Positions 8,789 through 18,358 are shown, numbered from the stretch's first letter. The stretch is DNA of 64,000 bases from Vibrio gallaecicus (GCF_024347495.1 NZ_AP025490.1:1798001-1862000), one strand, 5' to 3'. Notes: a model not told the origin generated them from the letters alone. Program-made: numbers and translations.

Positions 8789-9625
8789 ATGTCTACTCTT
8801 ATCCTCAAGGGACTCACCAAACATTACTCCAATTCTGATAAAGCACTGACTAATGTCAGCCTAGCGGTTAACGCAGGCGAAGTTGTTGGGCTTATTGGAC
8901 CATCAGGAGCCGGAAAATCGACCCTTATCCGTTGTATTAATCGATTAACAGAGCCCACCAGCGGTGAAGTCATATTCTCAAATACTCACCTTGAAAAGTT
9001 ATCTAAACGCCAACTTCGTCAATCAAGACGTGAAATTGGAATGATCTTCCAAGAGTATGCCCTGATAGAACGTTTAACCGTTATGGAAAATGTACTTTCA
9101 GGTCGCCTTGGCTATGTGAACTTTTTTCAAAGCTTCACCCGCCGCTTTCCTGAGTCGGATATTCAAGCCGCTTATGCCCTACTCGACCGTGTAGGTTTAT
9201 TGGAGCATGCCAATAAAAGAGCGGATGCACTTTCTGGTGGTCAACGTCAGCGTGTCGGTATTGCACGTGCGCTTGCTCAAAAACCTAAGCTACTCTTGAT
9301 AGATGAACCAACTGCCGCGCTTGATCCGCGAACGGCTCGTCAAATTATGCGATTAATCAGCGAAATTTGTTCCGAGCAAAAACTCCCTGCCATAATCAAT
9401 ATTCATGATGTTCAGTTAGCTAAACAGTTTGTTGATCGGGTGGTCGGATTAAATGCAGGCTATGTGGTCTTTGATGATAAACCCAGCCACTTAACTGAGG
9501 ATGTGCTGACAACCATTTATGGCGCTGAAGACTGGAGCCAGCAAACTGACGATGATGAAGATGAAGTTGTCGCGGTTAGTCCTCTTGCTTCGGTTAATCC
9601 TCAATTGCCAGAGGCAACCGCATGA
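8789..9625 (+). CDS. phnC: Phosphonate-type ABC transporter ATP-binding protein
   Basis: A 278-aa cytoplasmic ATPase. Walker A is GPSGAGKST (near residue 38), the signature is [15 protein letters not shown], Walker B is [13 protein letters not shown], and the switch histidine is in INIHDVQLA. The C-terminus carries an extra acidic tail (TDDDEDEVV) not needed for catalysis. AGGA lies 6 nt before the ATG. The stop overlaps the start of the next gene by ATGA, showing translational coupling with the permease. Confidence 0.92.
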   Translation: MSTLILKGLTKHYSNSDKALTNVSLAVNAGEVVGLIGPSGAGKSTLIRCINRLTEPTSGEVIFSNTHLEKLSKRQLRQSRREIGMIFQEYALIERLTVMENVLSGRLGYVNFFQSFTRRFPESDIQAAYALLDRVGLLEHANKRADALSGGQRQRVGIARALAQKPKLLLIDEPTAALDPRTARQIMRLISEICSEQKLPAIINIHDVQLAKQFVDRVVGLNAGYVVFDDKPSHLTEDVLTTIYGAEDWSQQTDDDEDEVVAVSPLASVNPQLPEATA

Positions 9626-10485
9626 TAGAGCATTCCCCTAATCAGGTTGAACACTATTCAAAGCCGGTTCAAGCACATCTCCAAAAAACTCAAACGTATC
9701 CGACCCAGTGGACAAAGCCACCGCTGATTTCAAATGCTTGGCTGCGCTGGGGCTTGCTTGTTGCCATTGCAATCTACTTGTACCTTGCTACTCAATCAGT
9801 ACACGTTAATTGGGCGCGTATTTATGAAGGAAGTGAGCGTGGTTGGCAGTTTATTCTGGCATTCATGAACCCGGACTTCAGCGGTCGTTGGGAAAATATT
9901 CAACAAGGGTTAATCGAAAGTCTAACAATGACGCTAACTTCCACAGTGGCTGGTGTCCTTCTGTCTATTCCTTTTGGTTTAGGTGCGGCTAAAAACCTTG
10001 CGCCTACACCCATTTATTTGTTTTGTCGTGGGTTTATTTCTATTGCACGCAGCTTACAAGAGATCATTGTTGCGATTTTATGTGTTGCTCTATTCGGTTT
10101 TGGCACGTTTGCTGGCTTTGTCACTTTAACCTTTGCAACCATAGGCTTTCTTGCAAAATTATTCGCTGATGAAATTGAAGCTATTGACCCTGCACCACTT
10201 ACCGCAATGCGTGCAACAGGGGCAAGTTGGCTGCAACAAGTGAATTACGCCATTCAAGCACAAGTAATGCCGCGCTTTATCGGGCTTTCTATGTACCGTC
10301 TCGACATTAACTTCCGTGAATCTGCCGTGATTGGCATTGTAGGTGCAGGTGGTATTGGCGCAACATTAAATACAGCGATGGACCGTTATGAATACAGCGC
10401 AGCAGCCGCGATTTTATTGATCATTATTGCCATTGTGATGTTGTGCGAATACTTATCCACCATTATTCGCAAGCATGTACAGTAA
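9622..10485 (+). CDS. phnE: Phosphonate-type ABC transporter permease, first copy
   Basis: A 287-aa inner-membrane permease with about six hydrophobic segments and the BPD-transport coupling region ([20 protein letters not shown]) near residue 235. The long hydrophilic N-terminus precedes TM1 near residue 45. It overlaps phnC by 4 nt and is followed by a second, related permease, so the transporter is probably heterodimeric in its membrane part. Confidence 0.9.
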   Translation: MIEHSPNQVEHYSKPVQAHLQKTQTYPTQWTKPPLISNAWLRWGLLVAIAIYLYLATQSVHVNWARIYEGSERGWQFILAFMNPDFSGRWENIQQGLIESLTMTLTSTVAGVLLSIPFGLGAAKNLAPTPIYLFCRGFISIARSLQEIIVAILCVALFGFGTFAGFVTLTFATIGFLAKLFADEIEAIDPAPLTAMRATGASWLQQVNYAIQAQVMPRFIGLSMYRLDINFRESAVIGIVGAGGIGATLNTAMDRYEYSAAAAILLIIIAIVMLCEYLSTIIRKHVQ

Positions 10486-10495
10486 GGAGTTAAGC

Positions 10496-11326
10496 ATGAG
10501 CACTTTCAATGAAACATCACTAAACTCCATCGATCAAACAAAATGGCAGCGTTACGACAGTAAACAGAGCTTATTACTTTGGCTTGGCTGGCTTAGCTTT
10601 GTTGCCTTAACTGTTTTTGCATGGCAAGTCATGAACAAAGATACTATTTGGTATTTTGTAACAGATTCCCCCAATCAACTCACTGATATTTCGTCGCGTA
10701 TGTGGCCACCAAGATGGAGTTATCTAGATTCACTTTGGAGCCCATTGTGGGATACCATAAACATCGCAACGTTAGGTACTTTACTAGGCATTGTTTTGGC
10801 ATTTCCAGTCGCGTTTTTAGCAGCGCGAAACACGACTCCAAGCTCGACATTTATAAGGCCTATAGCTCTTTTCATTATTGCGGCAAGTCGTTCAATTAAT
10901 TCATTAATTTGGGCTTTATTGCTCGTGGCAATTATTGGTCCTGGCTTACTCTCGGGTATCATCGCTATCGCACTTCGCTCTATTGGATTTGTGGCTAAAT
11001 TAATGTACGAGGCAATCGAAGAAGTAAATGTTACTCAAATGTCTGCCATTCAAGCGACCGGAGCCTCACCTCTGCAAGTTTTAAACTACGGAATTCTTCC
11101 GCAAGTGATGCCTAGTTTTATAGGAACAAGCCTATTTCGTTGGGATATTAATATCCGCGAATCAACCGTTTTAGGTTTGGTTGGCGCTGGCGGGATTGGT
11201 TTGAAGCTTCAAGAGTCGATGGCAATGCTTGCATGGCCGCAAGTGACTGTGATTTTCTGTGCCATTCTGGTGACAGTTATCTTCTCTGAGTGGCTGGCCG
11301 CTAAAGCCCGAACCGCTCTCATTTGA
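10496..11326 (+). CDS. phnE: Phosphonate-type ABC transporter permease, second copy
   Basis: A 276-aa inner-membrane permease, paralogous to the preceding one. The coupling motif region is ESTVLGLVGAGGIGLKLQES near residue 220. The ATG at 10496 is chosen because AAGGAG lies 6 nt upstream; an upstream in-frame ATG at 10475 overlaps phnE1 and lacks a ribosome site. It ends the operon, and a strong terminator follows within 50 bp. Confidence 0.9.
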   Translation: MSTFNETSLNSIDQTKWQRYDSKQSLLLWLGWLSFVALTVFAWQVMNKDTIWYFVTDSPNQLTDISSRMWPPRWSYLDSLWSPLWDTINIATLGTLLGIVLAFPVAFLAARNTTPSSTFIRPIALFIIAASRSINSLIWALLLVAIIGPGLLSGIIAIALRSIGFVAKLMYEAIEEVNVTQMSAIQATGASPLQVLNYGILPQVMPSFIGTSLFRWDINIRESTVLGLVGAGGIGLKLQESMAMLAWPQVTVIFCAILVTVIFSEWLAAKARTALI

Positions 11327-11373
11327 TAAGCATTTCAGCTGAAATTAATAGAATCAACCTGAAGAAACTTAAC

Positions 11374-11404
11374 CAGCCAACGCATTATGTTGGCTGTTTT
11401 TTAC
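11374..11404 (+). terminator. Terminator of the phn-type operon
   Basis: The stem CAGCCAAC/GTTGGCTG has a 7-nt loop followed by TTTTTT. Confidence 0.92.
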
Positions 11405-11443
11405 ATATAAAATATGTAGTGAAAGTTCGATTAAGATTATCCG

Positions 11444-12265
11444 TTAAAATCTAATCTCATTAGTTACAGACCCTACCCCTTTAATTGACACTGTCACTCT
11501 ATCTTTGTCTGATAATGCATGGGTTTTACCCGGCGTCCCCATAAACACAAGATCACCCGGTTTCAAGGTGAAATAATGGCTCAAATAACTGACGACTTTT
11601 CTTGGGCTATGAATCATAAGAGCGGTATTTTCTTGGTGCACAATGTCGCCATTAACCCGTGTGGTCAGTTGAACGTTGTTATAGTCAATACCTCTCGCAA
11701 TTGTATGACCAATTGGTCCAAATCCATCAGATGCTTTTGCTCTTAACCATTGCAGATCGTTGTTTTGCCAAGTTCTTTCAGTGATATCATTTCCTACCGT
11801 GACACCAAAAATTGCATCTTCTGCTTCTTCTTGACTAACTTTACTGACTTCTTTACCGATAACGACCACGAGCTCTCCTTCAAAGTGCACATTTCTAGCA
11901 TCAAAAGGCGCATGAATTTTTTCACCAGAAAGAATCAATGAGGATGGCAACTTTAAAAACAGCGGAGGTGGTAGATCTGGGTGGGAAGCAGAATGGCTGA
12001 CATAATTCATTCCCACTGCAAATACTTTTTCAGGCACGGTAGGCAATAAATAGGAAACATCCGCTTCATTGATGGGCTTGCTACCGCTTTCAAGCTTGTA
12101 TTCATCAAATATGTTACCCGTTATCGGTGTGATTTTTTTATCGCTCAACAGCCCGTGCTGAATTTTTCCCTTATGTTCATAGCGAACAAAATGCTCAACG
12201 TCTGCGATTACTGTTACCGGCACAATAGAAGCTAAACAGCCAAGAATCCATTTCATATAGTTCAT
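11444..12265 (-). CDS. Fumarylacetoacetate hydrolase (FAH) family protein with a signal peptide
   Basis: A 273-aa protein. Residues about 65-273 form an FAH-fold domain: VFAVGMNY at its start, the metal ligands in EGEL, the acidic GNDIT segment and GTPGKT near the end. FAH-fold enzymes are Mg-dependent hydrolases, decarboxylases or isomerases acting on 2-oxo acids and are normally cytosolic. This one starts with what looks like a Sec signal peptide (MKWILGCLASIVPVTVIA), implying a periplasmic location. Two close ATGs (12265, 12256) are possible; GGA lies 9 nt before the second. The enzyme sits between the phn-type operon and an outer-membrane protein, inside the alginate island. The substrate is unknown; an unsaturated uronate or oligomer is only a guess. 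Confidence 0.8.
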   Translation of the reverse strand: MNYMKWILGCLASIVPVTVIADVEHFVRYEHKGKIQHGLLSDKKITPITGNIFDEYKLESGSKPINEADVSYLLPTVPEKVFAVGMNYVSHSASHPDLPPPLFLKLPSSLILSGEKIHAPFDARNVHFEGELVVVIGKEVSKVSQEEAEDAIFGVTVGNDITERTWQNNDLQWLRAKASDGFGPIGHTIARGIDYNNVQLTTRVNGDIVHQENTALMIHSPRKVVSYLSHYFTLKPGDLVFMGTPGKTHALSDKDRVTVSIKGVGSVTNEIRF

Positions 12266-12493
12266 TCCATTATTTATTCAGACTAGTACATTACGAATAC
12301 GACGATACAGAGATCAGTATAGACGCTAAAATCTAGAATGCTTGGTAAAACAGGAGGTTGGGAAATAGGTGTTGGAAGTTACGAGGTAGCGAATTACAAA
12401 TTTACCGCTTCAATATCTTCCATGAGTATTGGCGACAATAAAGGTGGGGGGATAGATAAAAATCAAGGTTACGGCTTTGTGTCGTATATAACA

Positions 12494-13498
12494 TCACATT
12501 TTGTTGTAGTAGAGAACAATGCTGCCACCTTTCAAGTTAGAGCCGTAATTAAAATTAACGCCTAAACCTATGTTATCAACCCAATCCCATTTTGTTGGGT
12601 TGTTAAATAGCCAGCCGGCTGAAGCTTCATAATAGTAATTATCACCAAATTCACTGACTAGTTCATCAGACATATCAATGCGCTTCACGCCAACAAACAG
12701 TGTGCTCTTTTTATCCAACACATCGAAATATGCTGTTGCCTGATTAGTGACATAACCTCCTTTAGGATTCCCCGCATCTTCTGCTTCACCCCACGTATAC
12801 CCATAAAAATAATTCCAATCAGAGCCAAAATGCCATTTTCCCCAACTTGTTGGTAATTCATAGTTCAATGTAAGTGATGGTTCAATAATATGTGCCCATG
12901 CTGATGTATTCAGTAACAGACCATCAAAGGTTTGCTCAAACAATTCAGAAAACGGGCTTCGAGCATCGTAAGTGTTTTTGTAATAGATTAAGTGGGAAGT
13001 CACGCTAGGTGTGAATGTAAAACCGCCCGCAAAAGGCATCTCATAGCCATATCCGACAGAGCCACCAAGGGTAAGCTCCTTAATCGTATCTTTTGGCTGT
13101 GAATCATTAATTAATGAGACTTGCTCTTCTGTGTCTATAGCAAAAGCTTTTAACATTAATACTGAACGATTTTGGCTACCTTCAATATCAAAGTGGTAAG
13201 TAAGAGGTAAAGCATAAACTGATTTTTCTTTACGGTTTTCTAATGCTCTTTGATTACCAAGATCATCATTTTGTGTATGGAACACACCATTAGGATCAAA
13301 GCTTTTTATGCCAAATTCGATCGCATCGCTATCAGTGAGAATAATGGAAGTGGCAAATCGACTTTCGAGGAGATCGCGCGCGGCTTTTTTTACGTTGAGG
13401 GCAGCTTCAGCTTGCCCTGAAAATGCCAGAATACTGAAAGAGTACATGCCAATAAACACTAGGCTTAAGTAGTTATTGTCTTCAAGCTTCACACTCAT
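12494..13498 (-). CDS. Outer-membrane beta-barrel protein (solitary autotransporter-type barrel, Omp_AT-like)
   Basis: A 334-aa protein with a signal sequence ending SGQAEA near residue 32. The rest is rich in alternating aromatic and polar residues (LTYHFDIEG, GGSVGYGYEM, LTLNYELP, GVNFNYGS) typical of beta-strands. Its length and style recall the Vibrio solitary outer-membrane autotransporter-like barrel family. It is longer than KdgM oligogalacturonate porins, and the last residue is Met rather than Phe. Position upstream of two oligoalginate lyases suggests passage or binding of alginate oligomers, but this is inferred from context. I see no terminator immediately downstream. Confidence 0.65.
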   Translation of the reverse strand: MSVKLEDNNYLSLVFIGMYSFSILAFSGQAEAALNVKKAARDLLESRFATSIILTDSDAIEFGIKSFDPNGVFHTQNDDLGNQRALENRKEKSVYALPLTYHFDIEGSQNRSVLMLKAFAIDTEEQVSLINDSQPKDTIKELTLGGSVGYGYEMPFAGGFTFTPSVTSHLIYYKNTYDARSPFSELFEQTFDGLLLNTSAWAHIIEPSLTLNYELPTSWGKWHFGSDWNYFYGYTWGEAEDAGNPKGGYVTNQATAYFDVLDKKSTLFVGVKRIDMSDELVSEFGDNYYYEASAGWLFNNPTKWDWVDNIGLGVNFNYGSNLKGGSIVLYYNKM

Positions 13499-13568
13499 AC
13501 ATCAATATCTCTGAATAATTCATATAAATAACATTATAGAAAACAAGAGCATAATGATAAATAAAAAT

Positions 13569-13595
13569 AAAGCCAGAAGTTAGGCTTCTGGCTTT
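13569..13595 (-). terminator. Terminator after the PL17 lyase pair
   Basis: The 11-bp stem AAAGCCAGAAG/CTTCTGGCTTT has a 5-nt loop. On the minus strand it is followed by ATTTTTATTT, 80 bp past the lyase stop. Confidence 0.85.
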
Positions 13596-13674
13596 ATAGT
13601 TTTCTCAGGTAATTGTTATTTCAGAGCATATCAATTCTGGCACGCTAACCAGAACCAACTAGGCAGCTATGGCA

Positions 13675-15828
13675 TTACAACAATGAGAAGGCACCATTCC
13701 ATGTGTATGTCTCTCCTGCAAACTCAACGGTATGAGTTGCTTGCTGCGCGTCTTCAGCTTGGTTTGAAATACCGTAGTGGTAAGTGTTGCCCGAAGTAGT
13801 CTGAATGCGAACAACAGTCCCGACACTGTTATGGCCCACAACAGATACTGATTTAACTAGACCACGAGCGCCTACAGAGGCTTCGATAGACTCGTTAAAG
13901 TAACCATGTGTTTCTAGTACGGAAGCAAACACGTGGTTTTGACCAGACTGACGTAAGATAAGCGCAGGCTCACTCTTAAGGTTGAAGTCTGGATCATTAG
14001 CACCAGTACGAGCAAAAATCACTTCACTGCCCGCATTCGCGCTTGTTACTAGGCTGTAGTAGCTGCTGTCATGTAGCCAGCTCACTAGAGAACCTTCTTC
14101 GTTTACTTTACCTGAAGCAACGTTCCATAGGTGTTGGTAGCCGTTGTCTTCACCTAATGGCTTAAGCGTAGTTTCGATGTTGTAATCGAAATCAGTACGG
14201 ATGATCTGACCTGAGTGGTGAACTGGCAGGTCGTACTGGTGCTCAGCGTCAGCTTCAATGCGGTATACATCGATCACTAGAGGCTTCTCGAACTCAGAAA
14301 GCTCAGCAAGAATCACACTACGTTGCATGTCTACGCCAGTGTAGTACTCAGAAATCGTCCCACTCATACCTTGTAGAGACTGGTCATCTGCTACGAAGAA
14401 GTGCTTCTGACCAAACTTAGATTCAGCCAATGCCGTATCGAAGTTGTTCTGCGTTTTTTGATCAACCGTTACTGTGTTGTGAGAAACAGTTTGCTTACAG
14501 TAAGACTTATTCTCTGGGATGTAACGACCGCCAAACTTAGGCTCAACGTTTACCCAACGACCGAAGCCGTAATCGTGCAGTACTTCGTGACCACGGTTGA
14601 ATACACTTAAGTGCAGACCATCGTAGTGACCGTGGTCTAGCGCAGAGTGGTACTGGTGATCGCTGCCATGTTGACCAAACCAGATCAACGCCATCGTGTC
14701 GTCGTCTTGCTCATCACGGTGACGAAGGATGCTTACGCCGCCTTTTTCGCCTTCAGGTCCGTCAGTTACAAACAAACTACCCCAGTTAAATGCTTTGATG
14801 TCGTCTGCAGCATCAACAGCGTCAGACAGTATTTTACCAGAAGCGTGAACCCAAACATCTTGCTGGTGATTAGCCATACCAAGTAACGTTTCAGTCTGCT
14901 CGTAACGGTGGTAACACACAGACGTTGCCATAATAACGCCTTCATCGTTAATAGAAATCGTCTTCGATGAATCGTTAAGTGCTGGCAATGTACCGTCTGG
15001 AAATGCAGTTTTAAATACCGCGTAAGACGTTGTTTTGATCACTGAATCGTTAAATTCGTAGATACCAAGATCAGGCTGACGACGTTCAATTGCTTCTGCG
15101 AACAGGTAGATTGGACGTAGAGAGAAACGGTGGTAGTAAGGACCTTCCATGTAGTAGCCGTCTGGCGAGAACAGTTGGTCAAGTTGCGCTAAGAAACCGC
15201 CGCTTACTTTGTCTAGTTTCAGGCCGTAAAGCGCTTTGTCTACTGACTCTTGATCGTTGATCGCGTAACCACAGATACCTACTGCTGCCACAGCCCATAG
15301 ACCGTGGTTGTGTACGATATCGAAGTCGTGAGCGTAGGTCACAACGAACATTTCGATCATTTGCTTAAGAAGATCGTCTTCGATAAGACGTTTTTGTTCT
15401 TCAGAGATAGTGTGGTAAATGCAGCTATACGCGCATGAAGCGTAAAGCATCCACATATTCTCGTTCAACGTTTGGTGGAACAGCTTACCCGGAGGGTTAG
15501 AGTCACGGCTTACGTTGCTTTCCAATGTTGGGTATACCGTTGCGTACGCAGTTAGCATATCAACGATGTAATCACGGTACTTTGTTTCTTCTGTAATTAA
15601 GAACAAACGACCCGCTAGATCCATGTGGATATAGTTTTGCTTGTGACGGTTATGTTCGTAGCCGCCGCCTTCACCGTGACCAGGTACTTCAATACCAACT
15701 TCAGTCATGTAAAGGTCAGTTTGTTTAATATCACGAGTCAGTGCGTTACCTAATAGGCTATCCTTGCCAAGTTCTTTACGAAGCTCTGCTGCTTCCTCAA
15801 AGTTAAGTAAAAGTGGTTGATAGCTCAT
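13675..15828 (-). CDS. PL17 exolytic oligoalginate lyase (OalB/OalC type)
   Basis: A 717-aa enzyme that releases unsaturated monouronate from oligoalginate. The N-terminal alginate-lyase (alpha/alpha-barrel) domain covers about 1-340, with the NRHKQNY segment near 58, the Asn-His pair in VHNHGLWAV near 185 and the catalytic Tyr region DGYYMEGPYYHR near 240. The C-terminal heparinase II/III-like beta-sheet domain covers about 370-717, with zinc-site histidines around HYDGLHLS and SHNTVT. No signal peptide is visible, so it should act in the cytoplasm or on imported oligomers. It starts 2 nt after the stop of the upstream paralog, whose last codons provide GGGG for the ribosome site. The two were probably formed by tandem duplication. 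Confidence 0.92.
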   Translation of the reverse strand: MSYQPLLLNFEEAAELRKELGKDSLLGNALTRDIKQTDLYMTEVGIEVPGHGEGGGYEHNRHKQNYIHMDLAGRLFLITEETKYRDYIVDMLTAYATVYPTLESNVSRDSNPPGKLFHQTLNENMWMLYASCAYSCIYHTISEEQKRLIEDDLLKQMIEMFVVTYAHDFDIVHNHGLWAVAAVGICGYAINDQESVDKALYGLKLDKVSGGFLAQLDQLFSPDGYYMEGPYYHRFSLRPIYLFAEAIERRQPDLGIYEFNDSVIKTTSYAVFKTAFPDGTLPALNDSSKTISINDEGVIMATSVCYHRYEQTETLLGMANHQQDVWVHASGKILSDAVDAADDIKAFNWGSLFVTDGPEGEKGGVSILRHRDEQDDDTMALIWFGQHGSDHQYHSALDHGHYDGLHLSVFNRGHEVLHDYGFGRWVNVEPKFGGRYIPENKSYCKQTVSHNTVTVDQKTQNNFDTALAESKFGQKHFFVADDQSLQGMSGTISEYYTGVDMQRSVILAELSEFEKPLVIDVYRIEADAEHQYDLPVHHSGQIIRTDFDYNIETTLKPLGEDNGYQHLWNVASGKVNEEGSLVSWLHDSSYYSLVTSANAGSEVIFARTGANDPDFNLKSEPALILRQSGQNHVFASVLETHGYFNESIEASVGARGLVKSVSVVGHNSVGTVVRIQTTSGNTYHYGISNQAEDAQQATHTVEFAGETYTWNGAFSLL

Positions 15829-15830
15829 TA

Positions 15831-18029
15831 TTATTTCCCCTGCTCTGCTGTGCTTGCTAATTCTGGGTTTAAAATTGTTTCTACTGAGTAGAAGCCCGTC
15901 CAGCTGTATACTTTGCCGTTCAGTTCTACTTTGTGTTCAGTGCTGTCAGTCGCGCCAAGTTGGTTGCTGATCATCACTGTCACGTTTGATTTCTCTATCG
16001 TAATCTCTACTACTGAACCGATATTCGTGTGAGCCACTACTTTGATGTCTTTCACAACACCACGGGCACTTACAGATTGCTCGAACTCTTCGTTGAAGTA
16101 ACCGTGCGTTTCGAGAGCAGAAGCAAACAGTGTTGTTTCACCTTTGCTACGTATAATGAATGCAGGCTCTGAACGTAGGTTGAAGCTTGGATCGTTGGCG
16201 CCAGTGCGAGTAAAGATTACTTCAGCATTGTCGTTAGACGTAGCGCCCAGCCATGTGTAATAAGTGTTGTTTTGTAGCCAGCTCACAAGTGCTGTCCCCT
16301 TCACTTCCCCACTTGCTACGTTCCATAGATGTTGGTAACCGAAATCGTCACCTAGCGTGTTTAACTCTTTGTTCGCTTGGTATTCGAAGTTAGTGCGAAC
16401 AATTTGACCTTCATATTGATGAGAGTAATCGAATTGATGCTCGCCTTCTCCGCCTTTTGAAGAGTCTAAGCGATATAGGTCTAACAATAGCGGAGATTCT
16501 AGCTCTTCAAGATTTAGCATGAACACGCTGCGTTGCATGTCAAAACCTTGGTAGTGATCGTTAGCAAATGCACTCATACCGTTAATTTTCTCGTCTTCTA
16601 CTTTAAAGAAGTGAGGTAAACCGTGTACTGAATCTGCACGCTCAACGTCAAAGTTGTTCTGACATTTTTCATCAATCGTTACTGCGTTGTGAGCAATTGT
16701 TTGACGAGCGTAAGATTTGTTTTCATCTAAGTAACGACCTCCGAATTTAGGCTCAACATTTACCCAGCGACAGAAACCGTATTCACGTAACACTTCTTGA
16801 CCGCGGTTGAAGAAAGAAATACCGAGAGTATCAAAGTTTCCGTGCCCCATACCGTGTTGACCGTAGTTCATCACAAGTTGAGAAACATCACCTTTCTTAT
16901 CCTGCATACGGATAAAACCTTGTGCACCGTTATGACCTTCAGGACCTTCATTCAGTTCGACACTTGGCCAGAAAGGCATGCCGATTTCTTTTTCAGCAGA
17001 TGCGGCTTCGTATGCTTTAGAAAGTTCAAGACCACATGGGTGCATCCAAACCGCGTCTTGAATCTTCGCCATACCAAGAATGTTTTGGTCAACACCTTCA
17101 GCTGAAGAGTAATGTTTGCTGTAAACACTGACTGCAACCTGAACACCCATATCGGTGATGCCCATAGTACGAGATGCATCGTTCAAAGCAGGGAATTCGC
17201 CGTTCGGGTACGCTGTCGCAAGCATTGCTTGTACTGTGTTACCAATCACACCGCCTTTATAGTTGTAGATATCCACTTCAGGCATATGACGATGAATCAC
17301 TTCAGCAAATACACAGGTTGGGCGAATTGCGTAACGGTGGTAGTAAGGACCTTCCATGTAGTAACCAGAAGGTGCAAACAGTTGAGAAATTTGCGCTAGG
17401 AAGCCGCCCGTGTCATTGCGGTCAATACCATATACTGACATTTCAAGGTATTCAGGCTTACCTAGAGCAAGACCACAGATACCCACAGCGGCTACAGCCC
17501 AAATACCGTGATTGTGAATGCGATCGAAATCGTGTGCGTATTTAACTGTGAACATTTCTAGCATTGGCTCGAAAATTCGAGATTCAATGTTGTCACGTTG
17601 CGCTTGAGTAAGCTTAGATTTAACACACGAGTAAGCTAAGCTGCTGAACATTAACCAGCAGTGTTCATTCAGAATTTGGTGAAACAAACGACCAGTCGGA
17701 TTGGTGTTTTTCTGTACGTGGTAATCAAACGTTAGGTATTTATCTGCGTACACTTCTAGTAGTTCTGTTACAAAATCAGCGTACTTTTTCTCTTTAGTGA
17801 TCAAGAACATACGACCGGCTAAGTTCATGTAAGTATAGTTTTGCTTATGTCGATTATGTTCGTAACCACCCGCCTCTCCATGACCAGGCACATCAATTGG
17901 TAAGCGCATAAATGCTGCTAAATCTTTTGCGTTCGAGGCAATGGTCTTACCCATTAAGCTAGAGCGACCGACTTCTAAATGAAGCGCTTCAATTTCTGCT
18001 TCTGTCAACAATACTGGTTGTGTAGTCAT
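15831..18029 (-). CDS. PL17 exolytic oligoalginate lyase, second tandem copy (OalB/OalC type)
   Basis: A 732-aa paralog of the downstream lyase, with the same layout: NRHKQNY near 63, IHNHGIWAV near 190 and SGYYMEGPYYHR near 245 in the lyase domain, and NFDTLGISFFNRG and AHNAVTIDEK in the heparinase-like domain. The catalytic Asn-His and Tyr are kept in both, so both are probably active. Three V. splendidus oligoalginate lyases are known to have complementary substrate ranges, and these two may divide labour by oligomer type. I chose the ATG at 18029 (AGGG 11 nt upstream) over an in-frame TTG at 18047. Upstream lie a weak operator copy and two CRP-like sites shared with divergent kdgF. Confidence 0.92.
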   Translation of the reverse strand: MTTQPVLLTEAEIEALHLEVGRSSLMGKTIASNAKDLAAFMRLPIDVPGHGEAGGYEHNRHKQNYTYMNLAGRMFLITKEKKYADFVTELLEVYADKYLTFDYHVQKNTNPTGRLFHQILNEHCWLMFSSLAYSCVKSKLTQAQRDNIESRIFEPMLEMFTVKYAHDFDRIHNHGIWAVAAVGICGLALGKPEYLEMSVYGIDRNDTGGFLAQISQLFAPSGYYMEGPYYHRYAIRPTCVFAEVIHRHMPEVDIYNYKGGVIGNTVQAMLATAYPNGEFPALNDASRTMGITDMGVQVAVSVYSKHYSSAEGVDQNILGMAKIQDAVWMHPCGLELSKAYEAASAEKEIGMPFWPSVELNEGPEGHNGAQGFIRMQDKKGDVSQLVMNYGQHGMGHGNFDTLGISFFNRGQEVLREYGFCRWVNVEPKFGGRYLDENKSYARQTIAHNAVTIDEKCQNNFDVERADSVHGLPHFFKVEDEKINGMSAFANDHYQGFDMQRSVFMLNLEELESPLLLDLYRLDSSKGGEGEHQFDYSHQYEGQIVRTNFEYQANKELNTLGDDFGYQHLWNVASGEVKGTALVSWLQNNTYYTWLGATSNDNAEVIFTRTGANDPSFNLRSEPAFIIRSKGETTLFASALETHGYFNEEFEQSVSARGVVKDIKVVAHTNIGSVVEITIEKSNVTVMISNQLGATDSTEHKVELNGKVYSWTGFYSVETILNPELASTAEQGK

Positions 18030-18092
18030 ATTTTTTTTCACCCTCAATAAAGAGTTTGCTTAAACTTAGATTTGATTCATAAACCTCCAATA

Positions 18093-18103
18093 AAGTAATA
18101 CAA
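18093..18103. promoter_or_regulatory. Variant GntR-type operator before the PL17 operon
   Basis: AAGTAATACAA matches 8 of the 10 fixed positions of TTGTA-N-TACAA, with an intact GTA-N-TACAA core, 64 bp from the lyase start. Confidence 0.45.
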
Positions 18104-18137
18104 TATGAGCTTTAGTCATACATATTCATCTTAAAAT

Positions 18138-18153
18138 GATGACCATAATCACA
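18138..18153. promoter_or_regulatory. CRP-like site nearest the PL17 operon
   Basis: GATGA-N6-TCACA has a perfect right half-site and matches three of five positions in the left half. Confidence 0.35.
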
Positions 18154-18244
18154 TAAAACCTTATAAGTAATTGATAGCCAAAGTGAAACAAAAGTCCCAA
18201 TTCAATCTTAAGTCATTGATATTATTAAAATCCAATAATTTACA

Positions 18245-18260
18245 TTTGATCGTTATCACA
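18245..18260. promoter_or_regulatory. CRP-like site in the kdgF/PL17 divergent promoter
   Basis: TTTGA-N6-TCACA matches the CRP consensus at 9 of 10 positions and is flanked by AT-rich bases. It lies 15 bp from the perfect operator, an arrangement typical of catabolite-controlled sugar-acid promoters. Confidence 0.5.
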
Positions 18261-18274
18261 TAAATTTAGATATA

Positions 18275-18285
18275 TTGTATTACAA
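18275..18285. promoter_or_regulatory. Predicted GntR-type operator before kdgF
   Basis: TTGTATTACAA is identical to the site before the MCP gene and lies 74 bp upstream of kdgF. Repression here would control kdgF-kdgK-eda. Confidence 0.65.
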
Positions 18286-18358
18286 ATAAGCGTATTGCAC
18301 TATTATGTTCGTAACTTGAGTTTTATGAAAAAGAATTAAACAGTTTAGGAGAATCACA

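Larger units (their letters stand above)
18030..18358. other. Divergent regulatory region between the PL17 operon and kdgF
   Basis: This 329-bp gap holds a perfect operator (18275-18285), a variant operator (18093-18103) and two CRP-like sites (18138-18153 and 18245-18260). The variant lies 64 bp before the lyase operon, and the perfect copy 74 bp before kdgF. Confidence 0.65.

Noticed and set aside
12338..12565. Plus-strand open frame of 75 codons overlapping the outer-membrane protein gene
   Set aside because: It overlaps the 3' end of the barrel gene, is Gly/Asn-rich without a recognisable domain, and has no need to exist; treated as chance.
12494..13498. KdgM-type oligogalacturonate porin
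   Set aside because: About 100 residues too long, and it lacks the usual C-terminal phenylalanine; the solitary autotransporter-like barrel family fits better.
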